Under the pieces are notes generated by a model. That model was not told the DNA's origin. It worked only from the letters and a program-made list of their open reading frames with translations, and made no database searches. 64,000 nucleotides of DNA from Udeniomyces pyricola (lineage: Eukaryota > Basidiomycota > Tremellomycetes > Cystofilobasidiales > Mrakiaceae). Made by a program: the position numbers and the translations under genes. The stretch lies in contig BCIK01000010.1 of the NCBI GenBank assembly GCA_039545295.1, forward strand, positions 124,001 through 188,000, given 5' to 3'. Positions 47,401-58,805 of the stretch are shown here, in pieces; position 1 is the first letter of the stretch, and every line of letters begins with the position of its first letter.

Positions 47401-48587
47401 GGACGTTTTCGACGAGAGCGACCATTCGGACGATTCGGAACTCGGTCAATCACCTTCTGCCTCCGAGCACGGTGGGCTTCCTGATGTCTCCTCTGTCGGT
47501 CCTGAGTCGACAGCGACCGCGAACAAGAAGAAAGACAAGGGACCCGTGTCGACGTCCGTCAAGGGCAAAGAAATCATTCGGTCCATGGCTCACCTATGCA
47601 AAATCCTTGAACTCACCTTTGCGCCGAGCCTACACGAGGCTTGTGCTAAGGAGACGCCGTTGCCGACCCGAATCGAACTGTTCGATCGCGTGTTGCTGCT
47701 CCTCAACGCGGCACTCGAGCTGCGAGACCTTCCTTCGCCGTTCGCCCAGTACTCATCCGAGGTCCATCGGTACCTTCACGTTATTCATCAAGATGCTCAA
47801 TCCATTATGTTCGAAGCGCCGCCCACGTCTCTGTCGTCCTCGCTCAAGCCTGAGCCGGTGAGCGTAGCACTTGAACCATCGTCGTCGACGAGTGCAGAAA
47901 CCCCAAAGGTGGACGCAACTAACCCGACAGCAGTACGTTCTGGACCTCTTGTTTCTTCATCGTTGCTGCTCTTTTCCGACTGGTGCTGATGTCAAAAAAT
48001 CCTTGTTACTTCTCTGGTATATATATACATTTTGCGTACAGAGCCAAGCAGATCCGGGACCATTGCCGACATCTGCTCCCTCAAGTAAGCGAGCCTCGCC
48101 TGATCACTCGACCATCTCAACTGAAGAGCCGCCAGCCAAACAACTCAAGACGGAGAGTGCTCCTTCGACCGATGGCCAAGCAGCATCGAACATCGTCGCT
48201 CCTTCTGCATCCGAGACGTGCCCGTACTGCAATGGACCATCTCGTACGTAACCAAAGGGGCAGAGCGCAATCGTTTGCTCACCTGTATAACAATCATTCT
48301 GATCTACAATCACGAACGGATTACTGACCTTCGTCTTTAATGTTTTTGTTTGGTTGTCGTTTTGTTTCGGGGGGTGGGTGTAACTTTCATTGTACGCGTC
48401 TGTAGACGCCCTGATGGAGTGTCCGTTGGTCAAGGAAGGTGCGCCGGCCATCGCCAAGACACTCAAACGACTCGGCAAGTCCCACCCGGCGTACGGACCT
48501 TTGCGGGACAAGGGTGGAAGAGTCTACGGAGCGCTTCTGTGGCGTGCTATGACTCATGAGGAGTCGTTGTCATCGTCGTCGTCTTAG
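38403..48587 (+). CDS. CHD/Mi-2-family SNF2 chromatin remodeller, Mit1-like, with PHD and CCHC zinc motifs
   Basis: This nuclear ATPase should slide nucleosomes, probably in a deacetylase-linked silencing complex of NuRD/SHREC type. The N terminus is acidic and disordered with an AT-hook (KKRGRPRK, about 38805) and a DELADEL repeat (39742-39789). A Cys/His-rich PHD-like region runs from [10 protein letters not shown] (about 40130) through FTCGKC and [10 protein letters not shown] to [11 protein letters not shown] and WQCHDC (about 41375). Next is a chromodomain-like stretch ([20 protein letters not shown]). The ATPase core shows [10 protein letters not shown] (about 43195, split by an intron before IQ), [23 protein letters not shown] (about 44083), [51 protein letters not shown] and [14 protein letters not shown] (about 46375). 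The C-terminal third ends with [14 protein letters not shown], a CX2CX4HX4C zinc knuckle formed across an intron. There are about 30 introns; TAG at 48585-48587. The Mit1 assignment rests on domain order; a general CHD3/4-like label is the safe alternative. Confidence 0.85.
39742..39789 (+). repeat. In-frame acidic tandem repeat (DELA)n in the remodeller
   Basis: Four near-identical 12-nt units (GATGAGCTGGCG / GACGAGTTGGCG) encode [15 protein letters not shown] within a longer Asp/Glu tract. Confidence 0.85.
48219..48447 (+). other. CCHC zinc knuckle split by an intron
   Basis: The exon ending at 48243 encodes CPYCNGPS. After a GTACGT...TGTAG intron (48244-48405) the next exon continues H-ALMEC. 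The two halves together give the exact CX2CX4HX4C spacing of a retroviral-type zinc knuckle, at the very C terminus of the SNF2 remodeller. Confidence 0.7.
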
Positions 48588-49606
48588 TCGCTTGGACGTG
48601 TCTCTGGCGAGAAGTGGCCCAGATAGAGGGGGTTCAAGTTTGCTGGTACTTCAAAAAGAAACATACATACGTTGCCGTATTTCCTTTATTCATCTTATAT
48701 ATATATTGCCTCCTCTTTGTCCCTCCTCATTCCCTTCTGTTCCACTTTCACTTTCTCTCTCTTTTCCTTTCCTCCCTTTCATCTGGGTGTGATTTCGTGT
48801 TTCTCTCTCTCTTCTTTTTCTTCTTCTTTTTCCTTCTTCTTTCTCTTGCGTCCTGTCCCCTCGATAATCCCAGTTTTTTTGATTCACATGTGAATGATAT
48901 TGATTTCTTCTCCCTTCTCTTTTTCCTTGTCTTGCTTCATGGTTGACGCCAACGACATTATTGCTCGACAGAAGATAAATCAGCGAGAGACCATGCGAGT
49001 ACGTAGTCACTGAATCATTTGAAAAAAACCCTCTTCGACATGTGTATATGGATCGAAAAGAGACTGAAAGAGAATGTGTGAAAAGTAGGCAAGAAAACAG
49101 GGGGGGGGGGGCAATTAACAGTTCTTGGAGGACGCAACAAGAGGAAGCAGACGAGACAAATGAAACATTTAATAGAAGGCAAGGAGAAGATAGGCACATA
49201 TAATAGGACCAGAAGATAAACAGAGGAGACTAGTGATATGATGGGCCGAAGTCGTCCAACGAGAGGATCGGATATACAATATTAAGGACGGTGGGAACTC
49301 GTCGTTAGGAGCTTCTCTTTTTCTTGGCAAGAGCTAGACAAAGTACAAGCAACGCGTCACCCAGGACGGGAAAGATGGATCGAAAGGAGATGGGAGGCTG
49401 CACCACGACACGCGGACGAGCGCTGCAGAGGAACCAACGAGGAAGAAGGAAACGAGCGTCTAAAGTTGGAAGAACAAACAAAATGAAACCCGAACAGACA
49501 GGAAGACCGAATGACCAAAAAAAAAGAAAGAACCAACAAAGAAGAGAAATCAAGGAAAGGGAAAGGGGAAGGAGGCAAGAGAGAAGGTTCAGATGTCATC
49601 TCTGAC
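48588..49606. other. Convergent intergenic region, remodeller / WSC protein
   Basis: About 1 kb between convergent stop codons. The left half is strongly CT/T-rich and the right half A/GA-rich, each suited to the 3' UTR of the adjacent gene. I see no gene. Confidence 0.55.
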
Positions 49607-52600
49607 CTAGATGGAGAGGTTGGGAAGGGAGAATTTAGGGAGCCATGACCACGAGATTGAGTCTCGTCTCGAGCTCGAAACAGTCGACTTGGTATAGTAG
49701 TTCATGAGGTAATTGCCACCTGATCAAAAAGATGCATCCACGAAAGAGAAGGATTTCACAAAGTTAGTATATGTCAAACTCAGGCTAAGAACGTGACTTG
49801 GGTGCGCAAAGAAGAGAATTAAGGCAACGACAAAAAAAGAAGAAGAAGAGAGAGAAAAAACTAACCACACGTCGCGGAGGAATTACCGGCGCACGGCATC
49901 GAGCATCGGCTCTCATCAACCTGCTGTCCTCCTCCGTTTTCCAAAGAATTTCCACAGTAACATTGACCTATTAGGACAGAAGACACACACAAAGAGGGCA
50001 ATACAACGAGATCAGCTGCCTGCTCGGGTGACCACGAGTCAAAAGTCCACCCAAGCTTAGAATAAAGCACGAAACCAAAGCGGAACTTACTGGAGTACTC
50101 GACACCAAAGCCGGTGAACCCTTGATCGGCGCATGCCCGACCGCACTCGGTGGGACTGTTCGTGGAAGACCTGTTGTAGCTGCCCAGGAGGGTTCGAGAG
50201 GCGACGTCGGTTCGGCAACCTTGGTAGACCCAGCCGTTGGGTGCAGGCATTCGAGCGATGATGGCAGCGTTGGCGCTCGTGCTGTCGGTCGAGGCCACCC
50301 CAGTAGTGGCAGACGCGGGAGAAGACGTAGAGACACTAGAAGATGAAGAGGCGGAGGAAGTCGTTGGGATTGCCGAGGACGAAGAAGAAGCAGAGGTGGT
50401 GGGGGCAACCGATGACGAAGAGGAGAAGGACGAAGAGGAGAAGGACGAAGAGACGGAGGACGAAGAGACGGAGGACGAAGAGACGGAGGACGAAGAGGTG
50501 GTGGGGGCAACCAAGGACGTAGAGGAGGACCACGACAAGGAAGACGAAGAAGTCGATGGGACAGAGGGAGAAGACGAAGACGACGACAGTCGGACCACGC
50601 TGCTCGAAGACTGAACGCTTGAAGAAGAGGAGATCTTGGAAGAGGAGGAAGGAGATGAAGATGAAGAAGAGGCCTTGGAAGAGGAAGCGATGCTGCTAGA
50701 CGAAGCCGAGCTGGCAGCAGCAACCGGCGAGGCAATCGAAGACGACGAAGCAATCGAAGAAGACGAAGCAATCGAAGACGACGAAGCAGCCGAAGCAACA
50801 AGCGGGGATGGATTGTAGAAGAGCGTCATAGCCCAAGTTCCACCTGATTCACCCAACACAAAAAAAGCATATCCCCGGAGAGTCATCGACGTCAGTTTCG
50901 TTCTCAAGTCCGGTAGATCATCATGCCGGAATTCGGAAAAAAAAAAAAAGTGAGGAATACATACCGCACTTCTCGGATGCGAGTCCCTTGCAGTTCATGC
51001 CACAGGTGGACTCGGCGAGAGCGCTCCCACCGCCGTTGAGGAAAGTGTTACCACACTCGCACTGGCTGGCATAAGCTGATACAGGAAGAAGAAAAACAAA
51101 AGTATGCGAACAGATTTAGACTCACGAGCCAAGAAGGAATCAAAAGTAAACATCTACAGGGAGAGAGCACGCACTGGAAGCTGCATACTGGTAGCCTTGA
51201 GCTAAGCATGAGTCGATACACTTTTCGTTCGTGAGAGCGCTATCGGTTGTGAACGTAGTAAAGGTTCGGCTCGAAACGTCCTGAACGCATCCGAGGTAGT
51301 TGTAACCTTTGTAAGAGGTGCTTCCGCTGGCCAAGACGACGGCGGTGGTAGAAGGGGAAGAAGCCGACGCTGAAGCGGAAGACGACAAGGACGATGCAAC
51401 GCTGGAAGACGTGATACTCGAGGACGATGCAACGCTGGAAGACGTGATACTCGAGGCGACTGAGGAAGACGAAGATACAATTGCACTTGCGGAGGCAGAA
51501 GACGCCTTGGAAGACGAAGCGACCGAAGAAGAAGCCACCAAGGAAGAGGAAGACGAAGAGGAAGGGATCGAAGAGGACGATGCGGCGAGGAGTTGAGAGT
51601 TGTAAAAGACAGTGAGTGTCCAAGTACCACCTATGAAAAAGAAGTAACCGCGTTTCGGGCAGATCAGCCGGAATGATCTCGACATGAGCTCTGCAAAGCG
51701 AAGAAGGAGGGTAGGGAAGGACGTACCACACTTCTCGTTCGAGGCACCCTTGCAAGCCATGTTGCAGTTGGACTCGGAAAGTGCTTTACCACCTCCGTTG
51801 ATGTATCCGTTACCACATTCGCACTGAGAAGCGTACGCTGGTATCACACAACATCAAGCAAGAGGAAGAGAGAGAAAAGAAGAAGAAAAGGAGAAGAAAA
51901 ACATGGATGGAATTGATGAGTTTGAATCCATTCAGCTGGAGGAAGCAACTCATACTCAGCTTGCTACGTACTAGATGCGGCATAGGCGTAACCTTTGGAG
52001 TAGCAGAGGTCGATGCACTTCTCGTTCGTCATGAGTGAGTCGGTGTTCCACGAAACCAAGGCTCGGTTCGAAACGTCCTGAGCACATCCGAGGTAGGTAT
52101 ATCCGTTGTAAGAGTTTGAGCCACTGGCCAAAACGACTGCCGTCAAAGAGGTCGAGGTGGAGGATGCAGCGGCAGAGGAAGCGGAGACGGTCGACGAAGC
52201 GGCGATGGTAGAGGAAGCGGCGATGGTAGAGGAAGAAGAGGCACTGGCAGAGGAAGACGTGACTTTAGATGGGTTTGAGTAGGTCGAGAGACGATTAGAT
52301 CCTCCACAGGTTTGTGCGAGATTGCCGCTGCAAGACTGGAGGGCGGTGATGAAAGAGGAATGTCAGGTCAGCCTGACGTTTCGGGTGATCTCGCTGGCAA
52401 CACATATCAGCGAAAGACAAACGAACCATGCTGCATCCAGTAGCAACGGCAGCTCCGGTTGAGAAGGCGTTACCGCAGTAACTACAAGGCGTGAAAAGCA
52501 AAACCAGTCAGTGCTCGAAAATTTCCAAACCCAGAGAAGAGAGTCCCAAAATGAGCTTACCATTGACTTGAGTACTCGAGACCGGCGATGGCGTAGCCCT

Positions 52601-55043
52601 TGTTGTTGCAGAAGTTGACACACCTGCAAGAAGCGCAAGCGGATTTGTTAGCATCACCTCGTAGTAGAGAAAATAAAAGAGGAGAAGGAGCAGAGTCCGA
52701 GGATATTGACTCACGTCTCAACGGTCATACTGTTGCTAGTGGTAGAGGCCGAAGCGAGGGTTCGGATTCCGCTGGCCTCGGACATGCACGCCCCGGCTTG
52801 CCAACCGGTGGGAAGAGTAGGTGTGTTGACGTTCGAAGGGTTGGACATCAAGCCAAGGTAGCTGAAAGAAACATACCATCAGTATCCACAACCCAGGCCG
52901 AGGCAACAGAAAAATCTCAGTCTAGAACATACGAAGGTCCTCCACAATTCTCGGTCTGTAGTCCAGAGCAGGTCGTATCACACTTATCGCTGGCGACAGT
53001 GGTGTTAGAAGCACCGTTTCGAAGTTGAGAGTCGCAGTAGCACTCTGGATTAAAGAAGAAGAACGAGATCAATACAAAGAGACGAGAGAACGAACTCTGA
53101 AAGGACTCGTTTTCTCACCTTGTCCGTACTCGACTCCAGAAAGGGACAGGCCGAGATTTCCACAGTAGCTTGCGCAAGAAGCCATCGTCATGTTGGTGCT
53201 CGTCCACGAGGCAGCGTTGAGGGCTCGACCTCCCGAACCCTCGGCGATGCAACCAACCCTCGACCAACCAGTCGGAAGGACGGACGATCCGGTCGTGTAA
53301 CCCGACGTCTCGGTGTAGTTGGGCGTCGACGGCTTAGTGGTGCTGGTACCGGACCAGATGGGGTTATCTCCCGGAAGCTTGGCGATAGGGTGGCCCCATC
53401 CAACGTCCTCGTTGACAAGATCGTTCTCGGGCTTGCAAGCAGACGCAGAGGCGTAATCGATGTAAGGGGCAAAGGGGGCACAGGCTAAGAGTAGCGATGA
53501 CAGACAGCAAACAGGCGTCAAATTTAAGATCATCCGGCAGAAGGGTCTAAGGATCTCAGTGATGAAAGCACCAACCGCTGATCTCGCCTCCAGTCTCCAG
53601 ACCGCACTGATCGAGGGCTTGCTGAAGAATCGAGTTGTTGCCAGTTGGCCAACCGTTTTGGAAGTCGCCGTGGAAACTGTAACCGGCTGAAAAAGCCGAT
53701 GCGAAGAAAGGAACCGGTCATTGAGGTCAGGTTGTGATGTCGAGAAAGGGCTATGGAAACACACGTTTTCAAAGAAAGGGTACTGACTGGTATCTCCGTT
53801 GGCAAAGACCCAGGTGGGGGTCCCGGCGGCGTTGAAAGGGAAGTCGCCAACGGAAAAGACAAACTCGTAAAACAGCGAGACGAGGTGAACCGGGTGGGTC
53901 GACGGGCAGTTGCCACCCTGGTAGTTGTCGACGGGGTAAGCCATGTGCGATTTGTGGTCGGACGAGTCCAAGTTGACACCGTCCCACTGCGTTAAAGAGC
54001 ATTTAAAACGCGGACCAGCAAGCGTGTCAGAGGACTTTGTAGTCACGCGAACTGCGCAGAAACAACTATCGGCGGGACAACTCACGCATGAGGGGAAGAA
54101 AACCTGAGCTCGCATGCCATCCGGGCAGTTGTGCTCGAAGAAGTTGTTCCTCTGGTCCCAACTGGTGTCTCCGGAGTGGTCGTTGTAGTAGTCAAGACAG
54201 ACGAAGCTGACGGCCTGATCCTCGTCGGAGCCGTCGTACGTTCGTCGGTATGGGTTACCGGCAATCATTCGGAGACCTTTGGGCCAGGCCATGATAGGCT
54301 CGTTCTTGCTTCCAGGTCGTTGAAGGTAGCTGTGAAACGCGGAAGAGCATGTAGTAGGCATGAAATAGAAGAAGACAAAAAACCATGGGAGAACCGTGAT
54401 GTTATATGAGGAGAAAGCTCAGCGTGCGTCAGTTTGGGTAACAAACGAGGACGATGGAAATGAGCTAGGGCTTGGGTTGATAGGGCCGTGGCGACGCACT
54501 AAGTTTTGGAATACGAAGGAATGGCCTGGAAGGTACCCGCCACTGGCTCATAGTAGTAGAGCTGAGGTGCCCAATAATTGGACTGGAGGGGGGATGAACC
54601 GGGTATAGGTAAGGGACAAACAACGAAATAGATGAAAGACGGCTCGGAGGTGAGCGAGGAGTCCGATTCCAAGGCAAACGCGAGCTAAACCATCAAAATA
54701 GAAAGTTCAACGAGCCTTATCGATCGAGACCGCCGCCGTCGTACACGACGATGTGATCAGATCGTCATAGTCATACGTCGACTTGAACTTGCTGCCACCG
54801 AGGATGTTGTGTTCGTGCTAAAGGTGAGCAAGGAAAAACGGCAGATCGTCAGTCCTGTCATCCCAAACGCACACAGAATTGCCAGGGAAAAAGGGCGCTA
54901 AATTCGGTCCACAGTACCTGAGAGATCTGGCCAGGGCTGATGATAGGGTCCATCCGGGTCAACATCAAGGGAGAGTGTTGAAGAATAAAGTAGGCGTTGG
55001 CCAGCGAGGCCGAGATCAGGAGGGTGACCAAGGCAGAAGTCAT
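49607..55043 (-). CDS. Secreted DUF1996 protein with five WSC domains
   Basis: WSC domains are eight-cysteine carbohydrate-binding modules; DUF1996 is a fungal extracellular domain often paired with them. From ATG at 55043 the leader MTSALVTLLISASLANAY is a signal peptide. DUF1996 follows: HEHNILGGSKFKSTYDYDDL, NYWAPQLYYYEP (about 54560), YYLQRPGSKNEP, AWPKGLRMIAGNP, WDGVNLDSSDHKSHMAYP and CPSTHPVHLVSLFYEF. The WSC modules start near 53260 (GWSRVGCIAEG), 52810 (GWQAGACMSEA), 52110 (YLGCAQDVSNR), 51310 (YLGCVQDVSSR) and 50240 (YQGCRTDVASR). Ser-rich linkers separate modules 2-3, 3-4 and 4-5. Modules 3 and 4 share near-identical starts (TNEKCID) and ends (CGGTW), so they look duplicated. The protein ends SWLPKFSLPNLSI, TAG at 49607-49609. 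No transmembrane segment follows the last WSC, so it appears secreted or wall-bound and not a Wsc1-type sensor. A carbohydrate-binding or wall role is inferred from the domains. Confidence 0.88.
50336..50820 (-). repeat. Ser-rich low-complexity linker coding repeats
   Basis: Repeats of TCGTCTTCGTCC-like units encode SSSVSSSSVSSSS and SSSIASSSSIA linkers between WSC modules 4 and 5. The complementary strand therefore shows long acidic open frames that are artefacts. Confidence 0.85.
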
Positions 55044-58000
55044 GTTGGCGGAGGGTTGAGTGAAGAACGACGGATCAAAGGAAAGGGAGGAGGAGGAAGT
55101 GGCGAGAAAGGATCGAAGATTACGAGGTTTGATCTGACGATCAGAGGGAGATTCTGTGGCAGAGGATAGGACGGGTTAACAGCGAAGGGTTGATGGAGGG
55201 TAGCGATGATGAAAAGATTATATGGATGAAGGCTGAACTAGCACGAGGCACAAGAGGAGGATCGATATGGACGTCGAGGTGAGTGGTGGAATGATGGAGA
55301 CTGATAATCCAGGGGGGGGGGGTCGTTGTCAAACAGGAGCCTGTCCTGAAGGGGGAACTAAGAAATGAGTGGCGGTCAAAGGAAAGAGGGTGGCTGGGAG
55401 AATGCAGTCGTCCCAAGGCCGGGGTATCGAAGCGTCAGAGGAAAGAAGAAGGCGAGAAGAGGGTCGGGGGGGTGCTGAAACAGGCGGAGGTGGTCAGAAC
55501 ATCTCAACCGCATCCGGGGACAACCGATAGAGGTCCTGCCGATCGTTGGAATCACAGGCCCAGGGGATCGGCGTGGCCACTGACCTATACCCGGGAATCG
55601 ACGTTCTTCGTTGCCTAGCCAAGCTAGTCGAGATTGGATATTGACGCGAACACAAACGTTCCCGGCAACTGTTAATTGACTGCTTCTTCCGGCTTGAGCT
55701 AAAACAAACATCTTCTTTGCCCTGGCACATTGACGATTCTGCTTCATACAAGTTAAGCTTACCAGGGCCCAGATGGAATATGGATCGACGGGTCACGCCT
55801 CATTCAACTTGATCATCTCAACGCTCTGGTTGAGAGGCTAAGGACAAAATCGACAAATATATAGTCCGAGCATCATCGAACATCGATTCAACATTGAAGC
55901 CATCGTATGTCGAATGCTGCCGGGATATATCGATCACCGTGAGTTGTACGTTGTACGTAGGTCACATAATTCAACGTTCGACTTGTTCGACGACGTCAGA
56001 GCAGCTGGCTGCGCACGCGCGCATCGACCTGATCGGCCTGATCAGCGGCGAAGATTTTTTTTCGACTAGTCTGCAAGCGGCCGCAATTCAGGTCGGTGGA
56101 GTTTGAACCTTGGAGGCTGTGCACGGCTTCTTGATCTCTTTTTCCCCTTCTCCTTGCTCCATCAACACATGATAAACTCCAAAGCCCGCATCGCTCCGTC
56201 TGGTACTCCAGCATGCGTGCAGATAGGGTCGCCGGGACGATATTCGCCTCCCGCCTCCCGCCGCGGCTCGGTACGTTCGGTATGCTCTATACTCAGCACT
56301 AGTACTCGGTATCCAGTATCACACAACCGTCGCGTTAATGACGCCCAATCGTGCCGCGAGCTTAGTTGAGTGAAGATGATACACGCGCCCATCACGTCTT
56401 GCCGGCCGGTTTCTAAATTCTACCCTTGTTCGACCTTGAAGCTTGACACTGCTTGTCAGGTCGCCCTTCTTGCGATACTTTGTTGGTCCAGACACGACCT
56501 TATGATGACATGGCTGAGCTGTACTTGACTAATGCGTTTGAGATGCCGATAGTTATATATATACATAATTGTACAAGATAGGTTGACGCATGCACCCACT
56601 CATGCACTCATTTTGCTAGAGCACATCGACTTGGCTATCATCGATCATCCCGGTGCACGTGCAAGCAAGAATTTTCGTAAGATCGTTGAGAGTAGACACA
56701 TCGACAACCCATGATGCATGAAGCTGGACCCATCCATGACATCATGATGATGTTTGAAGAAAAGACCAAGCGCCCACGCCCCGTCGCATCCAGCTTCTTC
56801 CCATCTCCCAAAACTCGTGTGCCGGTGGTCCGGGGTAAGTAATCCGGCTGTCATCACAAGTCCTTCAATATTCAATTCTTCGTCGGTCTGTACGTACGTC
56901 GACTTCGGTACGTCACAGGCAGGCTGTCACTGTCGAGCGGAGCGGATCTCATCTTTATTTGTGGATTTGTTAGCGGTTCGATGTACAGCTCATAACATGT
57001 CGACATCATTGACCGCTTTGTCCACTTCTGTGACCGCTTGATATAAATCTCGTTCTTCTAGCTTCTTCTCGCGTGTCTGAAAAGGCAGGATTTTCCGGGA
57101 CAGCTAAGGAGTGTTGCGGGAGCCACTAGCCAATGCCGTCGGAGTAATCCGACGTCCCGATCCCGCATCGGCGGTCAGAAGAGAACGTTGCCTATCATAT
57201 TCATGCATGCCAAATCAGTGCTTCATGAGCTCTGACTCTAAGCTTCTTCCTCCTCGGCGAGCCCTTGCTTCCTTCAACTTCCTCGGCAGTGTATATGCTA
57301 ACAGACTTTATAAGCGTGCGTGATACATGTAGGCCGACGTCGACGCAGGTATGAGACGAGTTCGTCCTCCGGGAAAGGGCGTAGGTCAGAGGAAAAGGCC
57401 AGCCCGGGTCCAGGCCCTTGTGGCCCAGTCCACTTGCGCAGTTGTGCGTCCAGCGCTGCGACGTCTTTCGACTTTCTCCGACCTAACAAGCGACTTGACG
57501 AGCCCTGGCAAGGCCTTGATTATCTTGGATCACCGTTGTCCACGTAACTTTGCACGGGCACTGAGTACTGAGATCTGACCCGAAAAGTAAGGGAGAAGAG
57601 ATAGGGCACACTTACCGCTGTGCCTATGTCCGTCAAAGTTTGCGGCTACCGCTACGACGGCAGATTCGATTCTTCTACTCATGTAGCCTGCTCTGCAGCC
57701 ACTGGCGTCTTGACATCAATGTAGTAGTTATTCAGCCGAGGCGCGTGTACTCACCTCTCCCGACCTGACCTTTGCCTCTCCCTCTTGTCCGGCTTCGATG
57801 ATAGCCTCCTTCGGAAACTGTACGGCTGAAAGAGAGACTTGACGGAAGCATCAGATGTTCAGATGACGACAGTACAAGAGCGTGAAGGGATCTAGCTACG
57901 GTGTCATATATGCGTGCACAGCACATGCATACGTATCGCGACCTGCAGCACGTACGTCTGGTAGTGGCCAGAGAGTCGATCTAGGGCCGAAGGTCCGGCC

Positions 58001-58805
58001 ACTGGTGTTGGGCTCTGGCTATGCTGTGACCGGACCATGACGCACAGCGACATGTGTCAGTTCATCTTGCCCGTCGTTGATGTCATCTTCATGACAAGGC
58101 TCGGACATACGTTCAGTCTGAGCTTGGCGCCGCACACAGTGCACAAAGGGCGAAAGAGGGTATTCGTGAGGATCAAGTTGCTACAGCCAAGATCAATTAG
58201 CACTGATAAATTATGATCAATCGTCATGCAATTACAACGTACATGGATGCGTTATTGGTAGACATGCATAGGGATCCTGATATAATATGGCTTGTTGAGA
58301 ATATTGTCCCTCTCCAGTAGTAGTCTCTGGTTCATGAGTATGGCAACTCAACAAACTTTGGTCGCGTAGAAAAAGCGGGTTTGTCGGTGGCCGATCAGCC
58401 TTCACAGCTTCGCGTTTATGGCCACGCGTCACGCCTTATCATGTCGGGGTAGGAATGGGCATAAAGCTGTACAAGTCGCGACATCTCATGCAACGAGGCA
58501 ATCGCCGCGCGCCGACGCCCTTACCAAATCATCCGTCAACTTATACATATCCGATCTCATCTCAATCTCGACTTATACTGACGCGTAAGCATTGATGACC
58601 ATTACCCGACTGATCTTGTCTCAACGTGGGTTGCTGACATTGTCATGATTCGTGATTCAAACTTAGACAGGCGACCAATCCCACCCACAAGCTCACCGGT
58701 CATCCCCTTCGGCCCCTTCACCACTAGGCACCGCTCACCTCTGCTCTCTTCGTTCTAGGTACTTTCTCGTCCGAGAAGACCTTCATCGCCCATACAACGC
58801 TCAAC
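55044..58805. other. 3.8 kb gene desert between divergent WSC and CreC-like genes
   Basis: Apart from the upstream regions of the two flanking genes, I see no supported gene. Open frames on both strands are under about 125 codons, show no recognisable domain and do not chain across plausible splice sites. Features noted are a G9 run near 55312-55321, a (TA)n stretch near 56552-56564, and scattered AT-rich segments with palindromic-looking motifs (TGCATGCA-like). Short, highly diverged or non-coding genes cannot be excluded. Confidence 0.5.

Noticed and set aside
50237..50818. Long acidic plus-strand open frames (Glu/Asp-rich)
   Set aside because: They are the complement of the Ser-rich linker codons of the WSC protein; the repeated TCx codons read as GAx on the other strand.
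51318..51596. Acidic plus-strand open frame opposite the WSC 3-4 linker
   Set aside because: Same artefact of Ser-rich coding on the minus strand.
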